Counted from the stretch's first letter, positions 11,802 to 23,115 are shown. The stretch: DNA of 64,000 bases from Karalla daura (GCA_029224185.1 CM055192.1:14348739-14412738); one strand, 5' to 3'. Numbers and translations are program-made. Notes: generated from the sequence alone by a model not told the origin.

Positions 11802-14361
11802 ATGGAGAAATTGAGGAATAAATTCAGCAGAGACCACTGCTAACCCTCATTCACCAACTACAGCTGTTGAGACTAAATTTGAGGTCAAAATCGATGCGAG
11901 CAATCACTTAACAGCATGGCTGACTTTGAGGCAGTTTCATTTTCTGGGCCTAGACCCCAGCTTCTCACAAGCGAGCACTGTTCATGTGGAATGAAAAAAA
12001 AAAAGGAACTTTGATGCAAGTTGGCTGAAGTTTCGTTTCTGTAGGACAGAAAGTGGCAGCCAGAAGCTGTCCCTAGGACAGAGTGTCCAACAGTGGGGAA
12101 ACCAGGGCAGGAGAATCCCTGACGGACTCCTGGAGGCCTGGAAACCTGGCTGAGGAGAGAAGGGATGGAGAGGAGGAGGAGGAGGAGAGAGCAGCGCAGG
12201 AGGCAGAGATCTTCTTTTAAAACTAACTTCTACACTTTTGAGGGAGCGGCGAACAAAAAAGCAGGTGGAAGGCGAGGAGGAGGACAACAGAGAGAGGGAA
12301 AAAAAAAAAAAAAGTAGGAGGAGGACGTTCCAGAAACGGCGGCGGAGGGAGAGGGTGAGCGAGATGGTCGACCTGGTGGAGAGGCAGGAGCAGTAGAAAT
12401 AGCTGCCCCACTTGCAGACACACTTTCTGTTGCGCGCCGACTTCTCCTCCATGCACTGGGGTGGCTAACCTATATAGGCCTGCGCCACACCACAGCAACT
12501 CCAACACACAGGCCCTCCCCTCCGTCTTACACACAGCCTCACACACGCACACACACACACACACGCGCACATAGGAAGGGAGGGAGGGCTAGAATCAGGC
12601 CACACATGCTGTAGGTACTGCTGAGTTTAAATCACCTGTGCTGCTAGCCTAGCTCGCTAGCGGGCAGCCAGCTGCTCCTCTAATTAAGAGCCCGCATACT
12701 CAAGGGGCCTGAGCATATGGAGCCTCTATAGCTGGATACTGGTTTTATAATAGCAATGCCATACGGCCAAAGTATCGGCCACACTTCCTGAAGTTGGACG
12801 GAGTTTATTAGGGAGATGAGGTTATCATGGGCCTCACCTTAAGCTCCGCATTGAACTTAATACTAAGAAATGCTCTACCATGCAACTCTCTCTCTCTCTC
12901 CCTTCTTTAAATGCACCACTACTGTATGTCTGGTAAGATAATATCATGCTGTTTTCCACCTGCGGAGCAGATGAGACACTTAGTGGCGCCACTTGAATTT
13001 AAATGATTAGCCGCCAATTAATCAAACTACTTCACATCAGAGAGGCGATATAATTGAGCGAATCTTCAAAGATTAAACCTCTCCTCGTATGGAGTTCTGT
13101 CGAGGCAAAGTCGGGTCATCTATCTCGCCGCCCCCCCAGCGAGGCTAATCAAGGTAAAATTTGATTTAATTAAATGCATCGAAATTAATCACGAAGTCGG
13201 GGGGGGAGGGAAAAAAAAAACAAATTGTAAAATTGTAATCTTTCATAGTCCGTTCTTTTTCCCCCAGGCTTTTTGTCCAGAGAGGGTCAGAAAACATTAA
13301 GTTATTACGGGACAAAACAAAGTAGTCCATCTGGATATGTCACAGCACTGATGTGAGGATCATGCCATGTGAGGGATGACAAAGCATTTGAACACACCAA
13401 CAACCACAATATTGAGTGAATTATGTCTGTGGCATAGACACAACCTATTTGACTGAGATTACTTTGACACTTTCAACAGCAATTTTATTGACTTTGCTGC
13501 TCAAGGCCGGGGACTAATGGCCTCACAAAACACACACACCCACACACACACTTGAACTAGTAGACACACAGATAAAGACAAACAGATGGGGACGCATACA
13601 AATGTCTACGGCACACACGGCGCTCCAGCCCACAGTTCCAACATACAATTACAAGAAGCCATTTTAGACATTATCATGAGGAGTGCATTAGAGCAGAGTA
13701 GCGCAGTACAGTTGTATTGAGGGCTGCGTGTTTGTGTGTGCGTGTGTGTGTGACAAAGAACTAAATGTCAAAAGTGAGAAAGAAAAGAGCGACGACAGAG
13801 GATGATTTTTTGGTAGATTAATCAGTCTAATAATTTCTTGAATCATTTAGTAGGCGTTTGGTCTATAAAACGCCAGAGAAATATTAGAAAATGTTTCACA
13901 AAGGAAACACGCCCCTGAAGCCCCTTGGAGTCATGCTCTTACAGACGGCAACGGAGACCAGAAGATGTTCACATTTAAGAAGCTCCTTTGGACTTTCTGT
14001 CGCTCGAATCAACGAAACGTTGTTTCAAATCGTCCATTATTTTCCGGGTCGCAGCAGATCGGTTGCTTTGTTGTTGCAGCTTTAATGACAGTGCAGACGG
14101 GCCGGCAGAGTGCCACTGTCCCCCGGCCCAGTCAGGTGTTTACCTCGCGTCCTGATGTCAGGATTCGCTGCGTGTTTGGTCATTTTTATCTGCCTGTGTG
14201 CACCTGGTCAAGAGCGCGGCACCCACATCTGTGTTATTTTTGGTGGACACCGAGCCCACACGGAGCTTTCGAATCACTCGTCCATTTTGCTCTCACCAAT
14301 GACGACATAATGTTCAATTTCTATTGAAGAATCGGGCAAAATAAAGCTCCACGTCTGATTC

Positions 14362-14524
14362 TTATCAGCGGCTCACACGTCTCCTGTTAAGTCTGATCCG
14401 TTGAGCTGATAAGACTCTTTCTATTGTTATCAGACCACTGCAGGTACAGTACGCGTTCAGGCCGCAGCCTATAATGTGAGAGATGCACAATAAACACCCG
14501 AATCGGATTTTGCTCCGTTATCAG
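14362..14524. promoter_or_regulatory. cluster of four GATA-type motifs (possible enhancer)
   Basis: TTATCAG at 14362-14368, 14427-14433 and 14518-14524 and CTGATAAG at 14406-14413 lie within 163 bp. All four share the TGATAA core on one strand or the other. The surrounding 300 bp is not obviously repetitive. Motif clustering alone is weak evidence for an enhancer. Confidence 0.25.
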
Positions 14525-14691
14525 CAGAGAGAGAGGAGGAAAAAAGGAAAAGAAAGTTAAAATGGGTGTGATATGGTTCGATATTCTACTCAGGCCGCGG
14601 GATTATGTAGTAAAAATCCTGACAGGTTTTTCTCTTTCGAGGCAATGACACTTCACTTAGCTCCGGGAAAAATGTGAACACAATAAAACCT

Positions 14692-14696
<5 letters not shown>

Positions 14697-14724
<28 letters not shown>
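14697..14724. repeat. (CT)n microsatellite
   Basis: Fourteen CT units. Confidence 0.97.
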
Positions 14725-14728
<4 letters not shown>

Positions 14729-15783
14729 ATCAGAAGAAACACTCAGAGCTATCTCCTCATTTCCACGGGAGTCTGGTGAATGTAGCACCTGAAGCTCTGT
14801 ACCTGGGTACCTGCGTAATAGAGCTGAGTCACGCCTGCTCTTAAAGCTTTTATAACAATCATATGAAGAATTATACTTCCGGAGACGGTGGTATTCTTTG
14901 CTGAAACCTCTGAATCATAGGGAGTGTCAATAATTGAAATCGAGTTCGCGGTAATGGAAAGTTCTTTGGTGTGAAAATCGACGGTAAAAGGGGAAAAAAA
15001 ATGCTTGAAAGAAATCGCTAAATAAGGTCAAACACTATTTGTTATAAGTGTCAAGAGTAAAGAGCATTACTGTGGGTATTTGTGCACCTACTTGCTCTCA
15101 GGATGACGCAGGGTTTCATCATTAGCAATGTCTCTTGCCAACTTTACCCACAGTGGGATTAAAGGTATCAAAGAACTTTCTGATGAGGAGAGTGTATGGA
15201 AAGAAAAAAAAAACTGAGGAAAGTTTGTGAAGAAAAAAAGAAGAAAAAGACCCCAAAACTCTGCTCCTGGTACTGTTACAGGCAGCCATTTTTAGACAGT
15301 CATCCATTAAGTCCGCCGCGTTCCCATACTGTCAGCCCCGAGTGAAGCCAAAGAGGCCATGTCAACTGAGGGCGTGAGGCAGGTATGATACAGCTCGGCA
15401 CTTTCCCTCTGCGCCGTGGGAATTGGAGAAGGAGCAGGTAGTGGACTATAATACGAACGTCGCCGCAGTCCGGCATGTTAGGAAGGAGCGAGATGGATTA
15501 GAGGTTTAGCCGAACGTGAAAGAGATGCTTTTAAAGAGGTGGGCAAAGAGAAGAAAGGAGGCTGAAGGGACGGCGGGCTGCGGCTCAGCACAAAACGCCA
15601 CAGACGGGACAACAAAGTAACAGGATGAAGGAGGCGGGGGCTCCGAATCAACGCTTCAGTTGGAACCGAGCTTCATTCGGGGACGCGTAATCTTGCGGGT
15701 TCAGTCGTTCTGGCGTCGAGGTGCTAGAAATGTGCAGTGCATTGTTTATGTCTCAGAGACAGTGAGAGAGAGGGAGACAGATG

Positions 15784-15800
15784 GAGAGAGAGAGAGAGAG
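15784..15800. repeat. (GA)n tract, CU repeat in the ccser1 transcript at +24 of a donor
   Basis: On the gene strand this is a CU repeat starting 24 nt after the donor of exon 15824-15904. CU-rich tracts are PTBP1 binding sites. Confidence 0.9.
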
Positions 15801-15823
15801 ATGTGCGTGTCTGTGTGTCTCAC

Positions 15824-15904
15824 CTCTGGCCCCATGTGTTCTGTCTGTGTTGTGCGGTCAGTCATTTGGCAGTCTTTCATCTTCAGGGCAGCTTTGGCAC
15901 TCTC
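15824..15904 (-). CDS. ccser1: ccser1 exon (81 bp): TQTE / LC8-motif exon
   Basis: This 27-codon exon enters and leaves in phase 0. The acceptor is TTCGTATGCAG|GAG and the donor is CCAGAG|GTGAGA. It reads ESAKAALKMKDC, then QMTDRTTQTEHMGPE. Human CCSER1 has a KSTQTE motif at the corresponding place, directly after its EKDEL coiled-coil segment. RTTQT fits the [K/R]xTQT docking consensus for dynein light chain LC8 (DYNLL), so a role in LC8 binding is likely but inferred. The N-terminal half of the exon is helix-compatible and could extend the coiled coil of the previous exon. Outside the TQTE block the match to human is weak. A CU repeat begins 24 nt after the donor. This is the last exon I can recognise. 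Confidence 0.75.
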
Positions 15905-16298
15905 CTGCATACGAAACAAACATACCCATCAGCCGTGTCCGAAATCTCGTAAAACAACAACACAAAAAAACACAAAAAGAAAAACATCAAATGCGAATAA
16001 ACCAGAACAAGTAAACGCTCTCCCAGCAGACGTAAGCCTCGCCTCCACTCGCAACATTTATTACAGCCGGCCTCCGTGCTTAGCTCGCTATCAAAAGAGA
16101 CAGGGAGAGAGGAGGAGAAAGAAAAAAATGCAACTCCACACTACCTCGACAAACTCAAATCCCCTTTCTATCCTTCAAGCTGCCCCTCACGGAAATCCGA
16201 GAGGTTGTAAAACTGGGCTGATTTGCAAGAGAACTTTTTCTCCAGCCAACTACCGGAGCAGGAACCAGCCTCCTCAAAGTGCACCGGCATTCAGGAAT

Positions 16299-16403
16299 TC
16301 ATAAAAAATAAAAAAAATTGACAGCTCGGACCGCGCAGCCGGCTAAAAAGGTCCTTCTAGGAGATAATTAATAGGTTTCCACTGACAGATTTACAGACGG
16401 AGG
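16299..16403. repeat. local duplication, copy 1
   Basis: The 53 bases 16351-16403, beginning GTCCTTCTAGGAGATAATTA, recur at 16927-16979 with two mismatches. Weaker similarity (a TCATAAAAA run, TGACAGC, CAGCCGG) extends the match back to about 16299. The two copies are direct repeats 576 bp apart. Confidence 0.9.
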
Positions 16404-16881
16404 TGTAGAGAGAGAGAGAGAGAGAGAAGCATTGGCCTCCCCGTCCTTCAAAATGCAGCACTCTTACCTCGACAGGGAACATGCCCGGCTCGTGTGCTAC
16501 CCGATTATTTTGAATAAGGCACAGTAACGTGAGAGGAGCGAGCATTTCGCGACAACGTCAGGACTCACTCCGGCCCTGCGCTCCCCGGTCAGGTTGCCAT
16601 GGCTGCGGCGCACGGAGGAGGCGCCGACCTTAATCACAATTAGGCGGCCAAATTAAGACAAGGTGTTGGGGACTGGTTCATGGAGAGGACAGGGAAAGAA
16701 AGGCAGTGGATGGCACTCAAACCCCGAATACTCCGGGCCAGATGCTACAGAAGCCACGGCTCTGCTTTCATTAGTCATGCTGGTGCCTAGCGGAGGAGTA
16801 AAGGAGGCTTTTCCGCAGCTAAATGTTGCAGTCGGAGCGCGGTCCTTCGACAAAAATGCGCCGGCCGAGAGCGGAGAAAAC

Positions 16882-16979
16882 TCATAAAAAGTGACAGCCC
16901 GTGATGGCCGGCCGGCCAGCCGGCAGGTCCTTCTAGGAGATAATTAATAGGTTTTCACTGGCAGATTTACAGACGGAGG
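16882..16979. repeat. local duplication, copy 2
   Basis: Direct-repeat partner of 16299-16403. The best-matching part is 16927-16979 (51 of 53 identical). Upstream it has a GGCC-rich expansion (GGCCGGCCGGCC) not present in copy 1. Confidence 0.9.
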
Positions 16980-17821
16980 CAGAGCAAGGAGAGCGCTGGC
17001 TATGAGCTGCCCTTTCCTGCACTTTAACTTCAGCTGCCGCATTCACAGTATCCCTTTTAGACTCCCTCACACTCATCGCTCACACTCAAACACACACACA
17101 CACATTCATATTCACTCGTGTTCGGAAGCACAGTGCCCCAGAAGTGCGCTTTACAACTTTATAAATTTGAAGCAATGGCAGGATGACCTTTGTTGCCAAG
17201 GGCATATGGTGCAGATAAAAATAAGGTTGGACCGTGGCTGTGGCAAGGACAGCGTGGACTATTGGACAATATATCAATGCGCGCAAAAATAGCTGTGCTG
17301 TATGACTTTTTCTATGCGGTATGGGTCCGGGTGAGCCAAACACGCCCAGGATACTATGATGCGGGGGCAAAAGAGACACAAACAGAGAGCTGTTAAAAAC
17401 AAATCAGAGATCGAACGCGAGGAGATGGAGGATAATCACAGTGTGTTCAGTTTTTCTAGTGGGTATTCTCCATCTTCGCTGCTATCATTGAATCCTACTG
17501 ACCAAAACCAAAATTGATTTGATTCTTCAAACAAGTATCGCTTGTGCGGCCTGACCTATTATTGCTTACTCCTCAGAGTGACAGACCTCCATTGTCGTCC
17601 TGACAGGCACATCGATGGGCCGCAGTGCTACTCCGGCTGATTAGCTTCTCTCCGCTACCATGAATGTGAGCGCTGCATTTTAATGTTGATTAAGTCCCAA
17701 AACACTGCCCCCGATCCACAGCTTCCAGAACCATCCTCACTGCTTGGTAAACTTCAGGTTTCAGACCTGTTGGTGGGAGTGAACAGCTGAATTATAGAGT
17801 GAATAGTATGTAAAGCCAATA

Positions 17822-18215
17822 GTCTTCTTCTTCTTTTGGCTGGTCCCTTTTTTAGGGGTCCACACAGCAAACCGTCTGCCTCCATCTAACCCTCCTCTGT
17901 CTCATAGACCTCATCTCACTTTCACCACATCCATACATCTCCTCTTTGGTCTTCCTCTAGACCTCCTGGTAGTTGTTCCAACCTCAGCATCGTGTCCAAA
18001 CCGTCCCGGACTGGCCTCTCTGACTTCATCTCCCAAACATCTAACAGGTGCTGTCCCTGTGATCTATCCATCCGTCTGACACCAAACAGAGGCTCATTCT
18101 CTGCCCCCTCCAGCTCTGCCTCCCGTCTTGTCCTCAGTGGCACGGCCTCTAAGCCATACCATCGCTGGGCTCAGCACCGTCCTGCACAGCATTCCTTTCA
18201 TCACGCCATCATTAC
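17822..18215 (-). mobile_element. RTE-type LINE, 5'-truncated 3' end
   Basis: Read on the minus strand, the fragment encodes a decayed C-terminal end of a non-LTR reverse-transcriptase ORF. EAELEGAENEPLFGVRRMDR, KSERPVRDGLDTM and PGGLEEDQRGDVWM correspond to the well-known fish sequence around 'EAELEVAEMKML..GVTRMDR' and 'GRPKRRFMDVV'. A short 3' UTR (GCTGTGTGGACCCC, GGGACCAGCC) and an AAG-rich tail end at about 17822. Only about 390 bp remain, as expected for 5' truncation. The clade call is from memory of the consensus. Confidence 0.75.
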
Positions 18216-19289
18216 CCGGCTGCCGCTATACCAAGGCTTTTCAAAACAGCTGTGCTATTAGTTTAGGTCTTTTCACCGAATTTATACTATTACGTATAAA
18301 GATTTCACATGAATTCTGGACGTTTTTTGAATGCAGCCCATTAAAGAAAATGGCATATTCAACGTCAGCCACTCTAGGCTGTCGGGGATTGTCTTTCTTT
18401 GAGAGAGAAGTAACATTTTAATTCTAGTCCTCTTAGGTCGAAGTCCTGCCTGCCATTCAAAGAGAAAGCACACCGGCCGCTGTGCCGCTGTGGACTCCGG
18501 GGAGGGACCAGGCTGTGATGACGGCAGCTCAATGAAGAGGAGACAGACACGTAATACATGTCGGACAGATATCTGGTGATCACTCGCCTACAGGCAGCAA
18601 CTGGATGCTTGTACTGAGACACGCTCTGAATCCACTTTATTAGGCGTACTTGCAAAGCCGGGCGCCGTCACGTGCGACGGCCCGGCTATGAATTTACAGA
18701 GACACTAATCATCAGTTTTGATTGTAGGCTGCGGTGACATTGAACTGGACTGCGTGGTATTGAAATATGTTTTTAATATTCTTCCCTCAACGCAACTCCC
18801 CATGTTTTGTGGGCGCGGTAGAGCCGTGGGATTAGATTGCATTACAACACGAGATTGCATTAGATCTTACGGCTGTGCCTGATAAACTGGCCTCGAGCAA
18901 AGATTTCTATTGAAATTATTATCTCACTCACAATCATGTTTATTTCCTTCCCTCTTATTCCCACTACAGAAACTCAGACGGCTTAAGAGCAACCGGGAGC
19001 ACGAGTGTGACAGCCAGCCGCTGCGTGTTTGCCCACCTGGATATTCAGTTGTTGGATCTAACCAGCTGATAAATATTAATATAGCGCTGTCCAGATTCCA
19101 CCTTTTAATCAGTCTTTTGCTGCAGAATGCATCGGCGTCATTTAGGTGAAATGTATTCTGCTTCTTGATCACACTGCTCCAGTCGCTTGATATCTTAAAT
19201 GTCTCTCAGAGGTAGAAATGTGAGATCTAGCAGCCTCTGGACAAATCAATCAACTTGAGCTGTTGTGGACAGCCGACGTCACAGATCAC

Positions 19290-19440
19290 TCAACTTCTAA
19301 CGGGGCTGTCCACTTATCAGAGGGTCGCTCGTTCGATCCCCGCCTGCAGTCTAAGTTTCTTTGGACAAGATACTGAACCCCAAACCAAACCCCTAAAGCT
19401 GGGGACACGCTACGAGTGCACACTAACCACACAGTTCTCA
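19290..19440 (+). mobile_element. SINE-like repeat head fragment (family 2)
   Basis: GGTCGCTCGTTCGATCCCCG resembles a Pol III B box. It is followed by CTTTGGACAAGATACTGAACCCC, the characteristic word of a second common teleost repeat family. The remainder is diverged. Confidence 0.6.
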
Positions 19441-19859
19441 TCAGCATCAACATCTAATATCGCCATGAAAGCCAGAGACTCACTTTATTTACAGATATTA
19501 TTTTGAACAAATTCATAATTGCACTAAATGGTTGAAACAACCACCTTTAAGTTGTGTTGTATTGTGAATAATTTTGTTAATTAAGCTCGATGATGTATGT
19601 CTAATTGCCTCTAAATAGAAAAGCATTTAACAGTGATACAGGTTTCTAATGAAAATTTTAATGATACACTTTATTTTGAGACACTTTGCAGTCTGCTAGT
19701 ACTACAGCCTTGCTCTGACACATTTTTCTGTGAAATATTTTCCTGAATTAAAGAGCAATCGATAGATTGTGTGAACTTCCTCTTCTTCAGATTCATGCTC
19801 ATTTAGGCATACCTGACTAGTTGCTTTTGTCAGTAACTACCCCAACACTGTGGTATGTC

Positions 19860-20092
19860 ACACTGACGCCCACTACCATGTGTAATGAATGACTGCAACT
19901 GGGTACATGGTGAGAGCTCCTGGGTGAGCGACAGCCAGCGTAGGGGAGCCGCCTCCTCCTCCAGAGAATGATCAGAGTAAAGGGATGAATGTGACTTGTG
20001 ACAGTGCCCGAGACACTAAAAGTGCTTTGAGTGGTGGTGAGACTGGCGCTATAGCACGATACAAGAGCCAGTCCATTTACCATTTCTGAGTG
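19860..20092 (+). mobile_element. SINE-like repeat tail, plus copy (family 2)
   Basis: It contains AGCGTAGGGGAGCC, GGGATGAATGTGACTTGTGA, AGTGCTTTGAGTGGT, GCGCTATAGCACGATACAAG and the ending CAGTCCATTTACCATTT. This is the standard order of the family tail. An inverted copy lies at 20205-20360. Confidence 0.72.
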
Positions 20093-20121
20093 GCTAAGAG
20101 CCGTTCAGCTCTGATTACATG

Positions 20122-20124
<3 letters not shown>

Positions 20125-20194
<70 letters not shown>
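20125..20194. repeat. (GT)35 microsatellite
   Basis: Seventy uninterrupted bases of GT, lying between the two inverted family-2 repeat tails. Confidence 0.98.
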
Positions 20195-20196
<2 letters not shown>

Positions 20197-20204
20197 TCAC
20201 CGAA

Positions 20205-20360
20205 AAGAAAAAAGTGTGTCAGTAAATAGAAAATGGTATATGGGCTGGTTCTTATATAGCCCTGGTCTGGCCTTTATGGCCACTCAAAGAGCTTTACGGA
20301 CACATTCACCCGTCCACATCCATTCATACACTGGTGGCAGAGGCTCCCCTACGCGCTCTG
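20205..20360 (-). mobile_element. SINE-like repeat tail, minus copy (family 2)
   Basis: On the minus strand it reads GCGTAGGGGAGCCTCTGCC, then TGTATGAATGGATGTG, TAAAGCTCTTTGAGTGGCC and GGGCTATATAAGAACCAG. This has the same order of landmarks as 19860-20092, in opposite orientation. Confidence 0.75.
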
Positions 20361-20478
20361 TCTGCTAAACTATTCCATTTTCTTCCTTTCGTCCTCCAGT
20401 TTTAACTCAACATCGACTGCTAAATGTAGCCCACATAGAAAGATGAGAGGAAGCGGACAGGTGCAGTTGATGAGAAGG

Positions 20479-20480
<2 letters not shown>

Positions 20481-20552
<72 letters not shown>
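20481..20552. repeat. (GT)36 microsatellite
   Basis: About 72 bases of GT ending in GCGCACGTGC, 286 bp from the previous GT array. Confidence 0.98.
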
Positions 20553-20554
<2 letters not shown>

Positions 20555-21675
20555 ACGTGCTGTCACAGTCAAAAGCTGACAGGAGACAAAAGCGGATGAG
20601 CGAGAGCCACAAGTGCCAGAAAAGTGATCAAACAAACAGATGCCGAATGAGACTCGAGTCTCGCTGAACTGGAATGTCTCACCACGGCGCTGGCACATTA
20701 GTCTACCCGGGCCGGGCGTAATATCTGCCTTGCATTGTTTTGACAGAACAGGTGACAAATTACAGACTTTAAAATGACAGCCCATGGGAGACGCGGGCCG
20801 TATGGAGCATTCCTGCAGCTGATCCAGCCGCCACGCTTCCAAAGAGGGCGGGAAATACACGCAGACAAGAAGATGGATTTTGCATATAAATACCCATGTT
20901 TTCTGCGTGTCATTCCGGATATCCACACGTGGAAATGAGCCAGTGCTCCTCGTCCTGGTCCACGGGGACAATTTTGTGAAGACATTTCTCCCTTGGCTGC
21001 ACTGGAGTCCCAATAATTTTGCTATTACATTAAGCTGGCGGGAACAAGCAGCTTACATTAACAAAGATGGAAAAGATGGGCTTTCTGGTGTCACGCCATG
21101 CGGTATTGATGATGTGACTGCAAGCCAACTATAAAGTCATTCTCACGTTCATTTCCTCTCTCGATCTGCGGTCAGTGTTTTTTCATCCCCCCTGTCACTC
21201 TGCCCTCCGCTTTTTATTGTCTCACAAAAACAGAAACTAATCAGAGGGGGGGGGGGGGGGCAAAAAGGCTTTGTTAATACATTAAAAAAGTACAACTTTC
21301 CAGTTCTTTGAAATGCGTTAACCTCTGTAAAAAAAAGAAAGAAAGACTGTTTAATGTTGAAAGGGAAATGAAAGAAAAAATAGACTTCAAAGGCAATTAG
21401 TCTTTAATTTATACCCTTAAAACAAATAATTTAAAAAAACGTTCAAGCCGTTTTAATCATTCATTTCAAAGTTTAGAAAAACAGAGGCAGAGAGGAGGAA
21501 AAACTGACAGAGATAAAATTGGATGAGCAAACCCCAATTTTCTCCGTTTCTGAATGAGAGAGTTTCCTATTAGTTACAAAGACTTAACAGCACTTTGGAA
21601 AGAAGAAGACCTGTTGCTTTACTGAGCTTACTGAGGTTTCCATAAGTGCATGTCTAGTATGAACGCCCCTGCACG

Positions 21676-21704
21676 ATCATCATCATCATCATCATCATCA
21701 TCAT
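21676..21704. repeat. (ATC)n microsatellite
   Basis: About nine ATC units. Confidence 0.96.
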
Positions 21705-21833
21705 AGCTGTAGATCTTCCGGCTGCCTGTTATACTAGTTTACGTCAGAAGTTTGCACAAATTGCAGCGCTATATTTATCTCTGGATCTTGGTGTGACGCC
21801 GCAACTACGCACACGCTGCTCGGCGGACCTTAC

Positions 21834-21911
21834 CAGTTCGCTCTGGAGTCGGAGGATCAGCTCGTCTTTCTCTCTCAGCTGCTGCAGCAAGGTCTCCTCT
21901 CGTCCCGCCTC
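21834..21911 (-). CDS. ccser1: ccser1 exon (78 bp): EKDEL coiled-coil segment
   Basis: This 26-codon exon is phase 0 at both ends. The acceptor is CTTGGCCGTACAG|GAG and the donor is GAACTG|GTAAGG. It reads EAGREETLLQQLREKDELIL, then RLQSEL. Human CCSER1 has a closely similar segment around KEKDELISQLQEEL. Heptad spacing of L/I residues and dense E/K/R content indicate a coiled coil. It joins in frame to the preceding 32005-32082 exon and the following 15824-15904 exon. Both this exon and the one before it are exactly 78 bp and symmetric, so either could be skipped without changing frame. The splice sites are strong, and no dinucleotide repeat lies next to them. Confidence 0.9.
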
Positions 21912-23051
21912 CTGTACGGCCAAGAGACAAGACACCATGTTACCACACTGCTCGGGACGCTGCGGACAGCAGTGATTTATCCCAGGGACCACGTTCCTGC
22001 AAAAGCAATGCGCAGAGGGCCGAGAGGGTGACGACATGAAGACATTTGTCTGTGTGTGTGTGTGTGTGTGTGGGTGGGTGAGAGAAAGTTTCTGGCTATT
22101 CCCATAAACGCTCACGCGAGTTTGCAAGTGTTTCATTTATGAGCTCTTGGTGCAGGATTTGGGTGTGTGTGCGTGCATCTGTGTGTGTGTGTGTGTGGAG
22201 TAATAAAGTTGTCATGTGGCGCGTGAGAGGCTGTGATCTCCTCTTCCCTGTCTCGCGTCTCTGTCATAAACTTGGTCCGTCCTGTGGCGTAGCCCCAAAG
22301 CACAGAGCACTTTAACGTGACCTTGCGCTGTCAGCGGGACGTTACCGGGAGGAAGACAGGGAGGAGAAACGCAGGCAGAAGGAGCCGGGGCCAGTGGTGA
22401 TACGTGCAAAAATAGCTCGACTCTTCGGGGGCCCTTTTAAAAAAAGACGTTTTTTAAACATAAACACGTCACACGGTAAAGAGTCTGGCTGGATGTTTGT
22501 GTCACGTTCGCCCACTGAAACAAACTGCAGAATGAAACCACCCGAGCAAACTCATTGGAACTCGTGTTCAAGAGAGTGAAAGCAAAAAAAAAAAACACGT
22601 CCGTCAAGCAGATTTTTCACCATAAGGGTTTCATAAAGCCGAGCCATCTTTCAGAGCCAGGAGTGAAGCTGCCGGGGGATCTGAGGCTACACAGCAGCTT
22701 ATGGAGGGGTCGAGGAACCAGAAATGTAGCCGAGTTTAAGACGCAGCAGATTTCCCTTAAAATATTCAACTTGCAGTGGATGAAACGCCGGCAGAGGCCG
22801 ACGCGGCGGAGAGAAGGGGGGGGAGGGGTGGCGGGGTATAGGACGGAGACAAACAGACAAACAGACAGATGGCCATTACCTCTTCAAGGACATGAGAGGG
22901 AAAAGAGGGGCAAGATAACAGGAGGAAAATGAAGGGGGGGGGGGGGGGTCATGAGAAAAGGGGGACAGTGATAGAGAGACGGAGAGGACAGAGAGAGCCT
23001 GAGGCAGAACATGATGGTCTGAGACCGTGGGGAGCCATCTAGCTAAAGGAC

Positions 23052-23058
<7 letters not shown>

Positions 23059-23107
<49 letters not shown>
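23059..23107. repeat. (GA)n microsatellite
   Basis: About 24 GA units. Confidence 0.97.

Positions 23108-23115
<8 letters not shown>

Larger units (their letters stand above)
1..15823 (-). other. intron or gene-flanking DNA downstream of the last recognised ccser1 exon
   Basis: No supported exon was found here. The stretch contains a piggyBac remnant (5846-7375), SINE-like copies at about 5065, 8812 and 11586, and a cluster of GATA-type sites near 14.4 kb. Microsatellites include (CT)n 1-32, (CA)n 291-331, GCAC repeats 641-663, (CA)n 1715-1742 and 1990-2009, (GT)n 4831-4855, (CT)n 8431-8461 and (CT)n 14697-14724. GA-rich low-complexity sequence at 7600-8160 produces long but meaningless open frames. 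A possible small exon at 3629-3677 is listed separately. I see nothing functional in the remaining stretches (for example 2010-2900, 9480-10500, 12900-13800). Confidence 0.6.
15905..21833 (-). other. ccser1 intron (5.9 kb)
   Basis: Intron between the exons at 21834 and 15824. It contains the 16.3/16.9 kb local duplication, an RTE-type LINE end (17822-18215), repeat-family-2 fragments with a pair of long GT arrays (19.3-20.55 kb), a run of about 16 G near 21246, and an (ATC)n array at 21676-21704. Nothing else is recognisable. Confidence 0.7.

Noticed and set aside
15660..16304. 214-codon plus-strand open frame over the TQTE exon
   Set aside because: It is antisense to the well-supported minus-strand exon and contains GA-repeat-derived sequence. 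No family resemblance.
20125..20552. CRISPR-like or satellite-like array
   Set aside because: These are two simple GT microsatellites with repeat fragments; there are no spacers and the genome is a vertebrate's.
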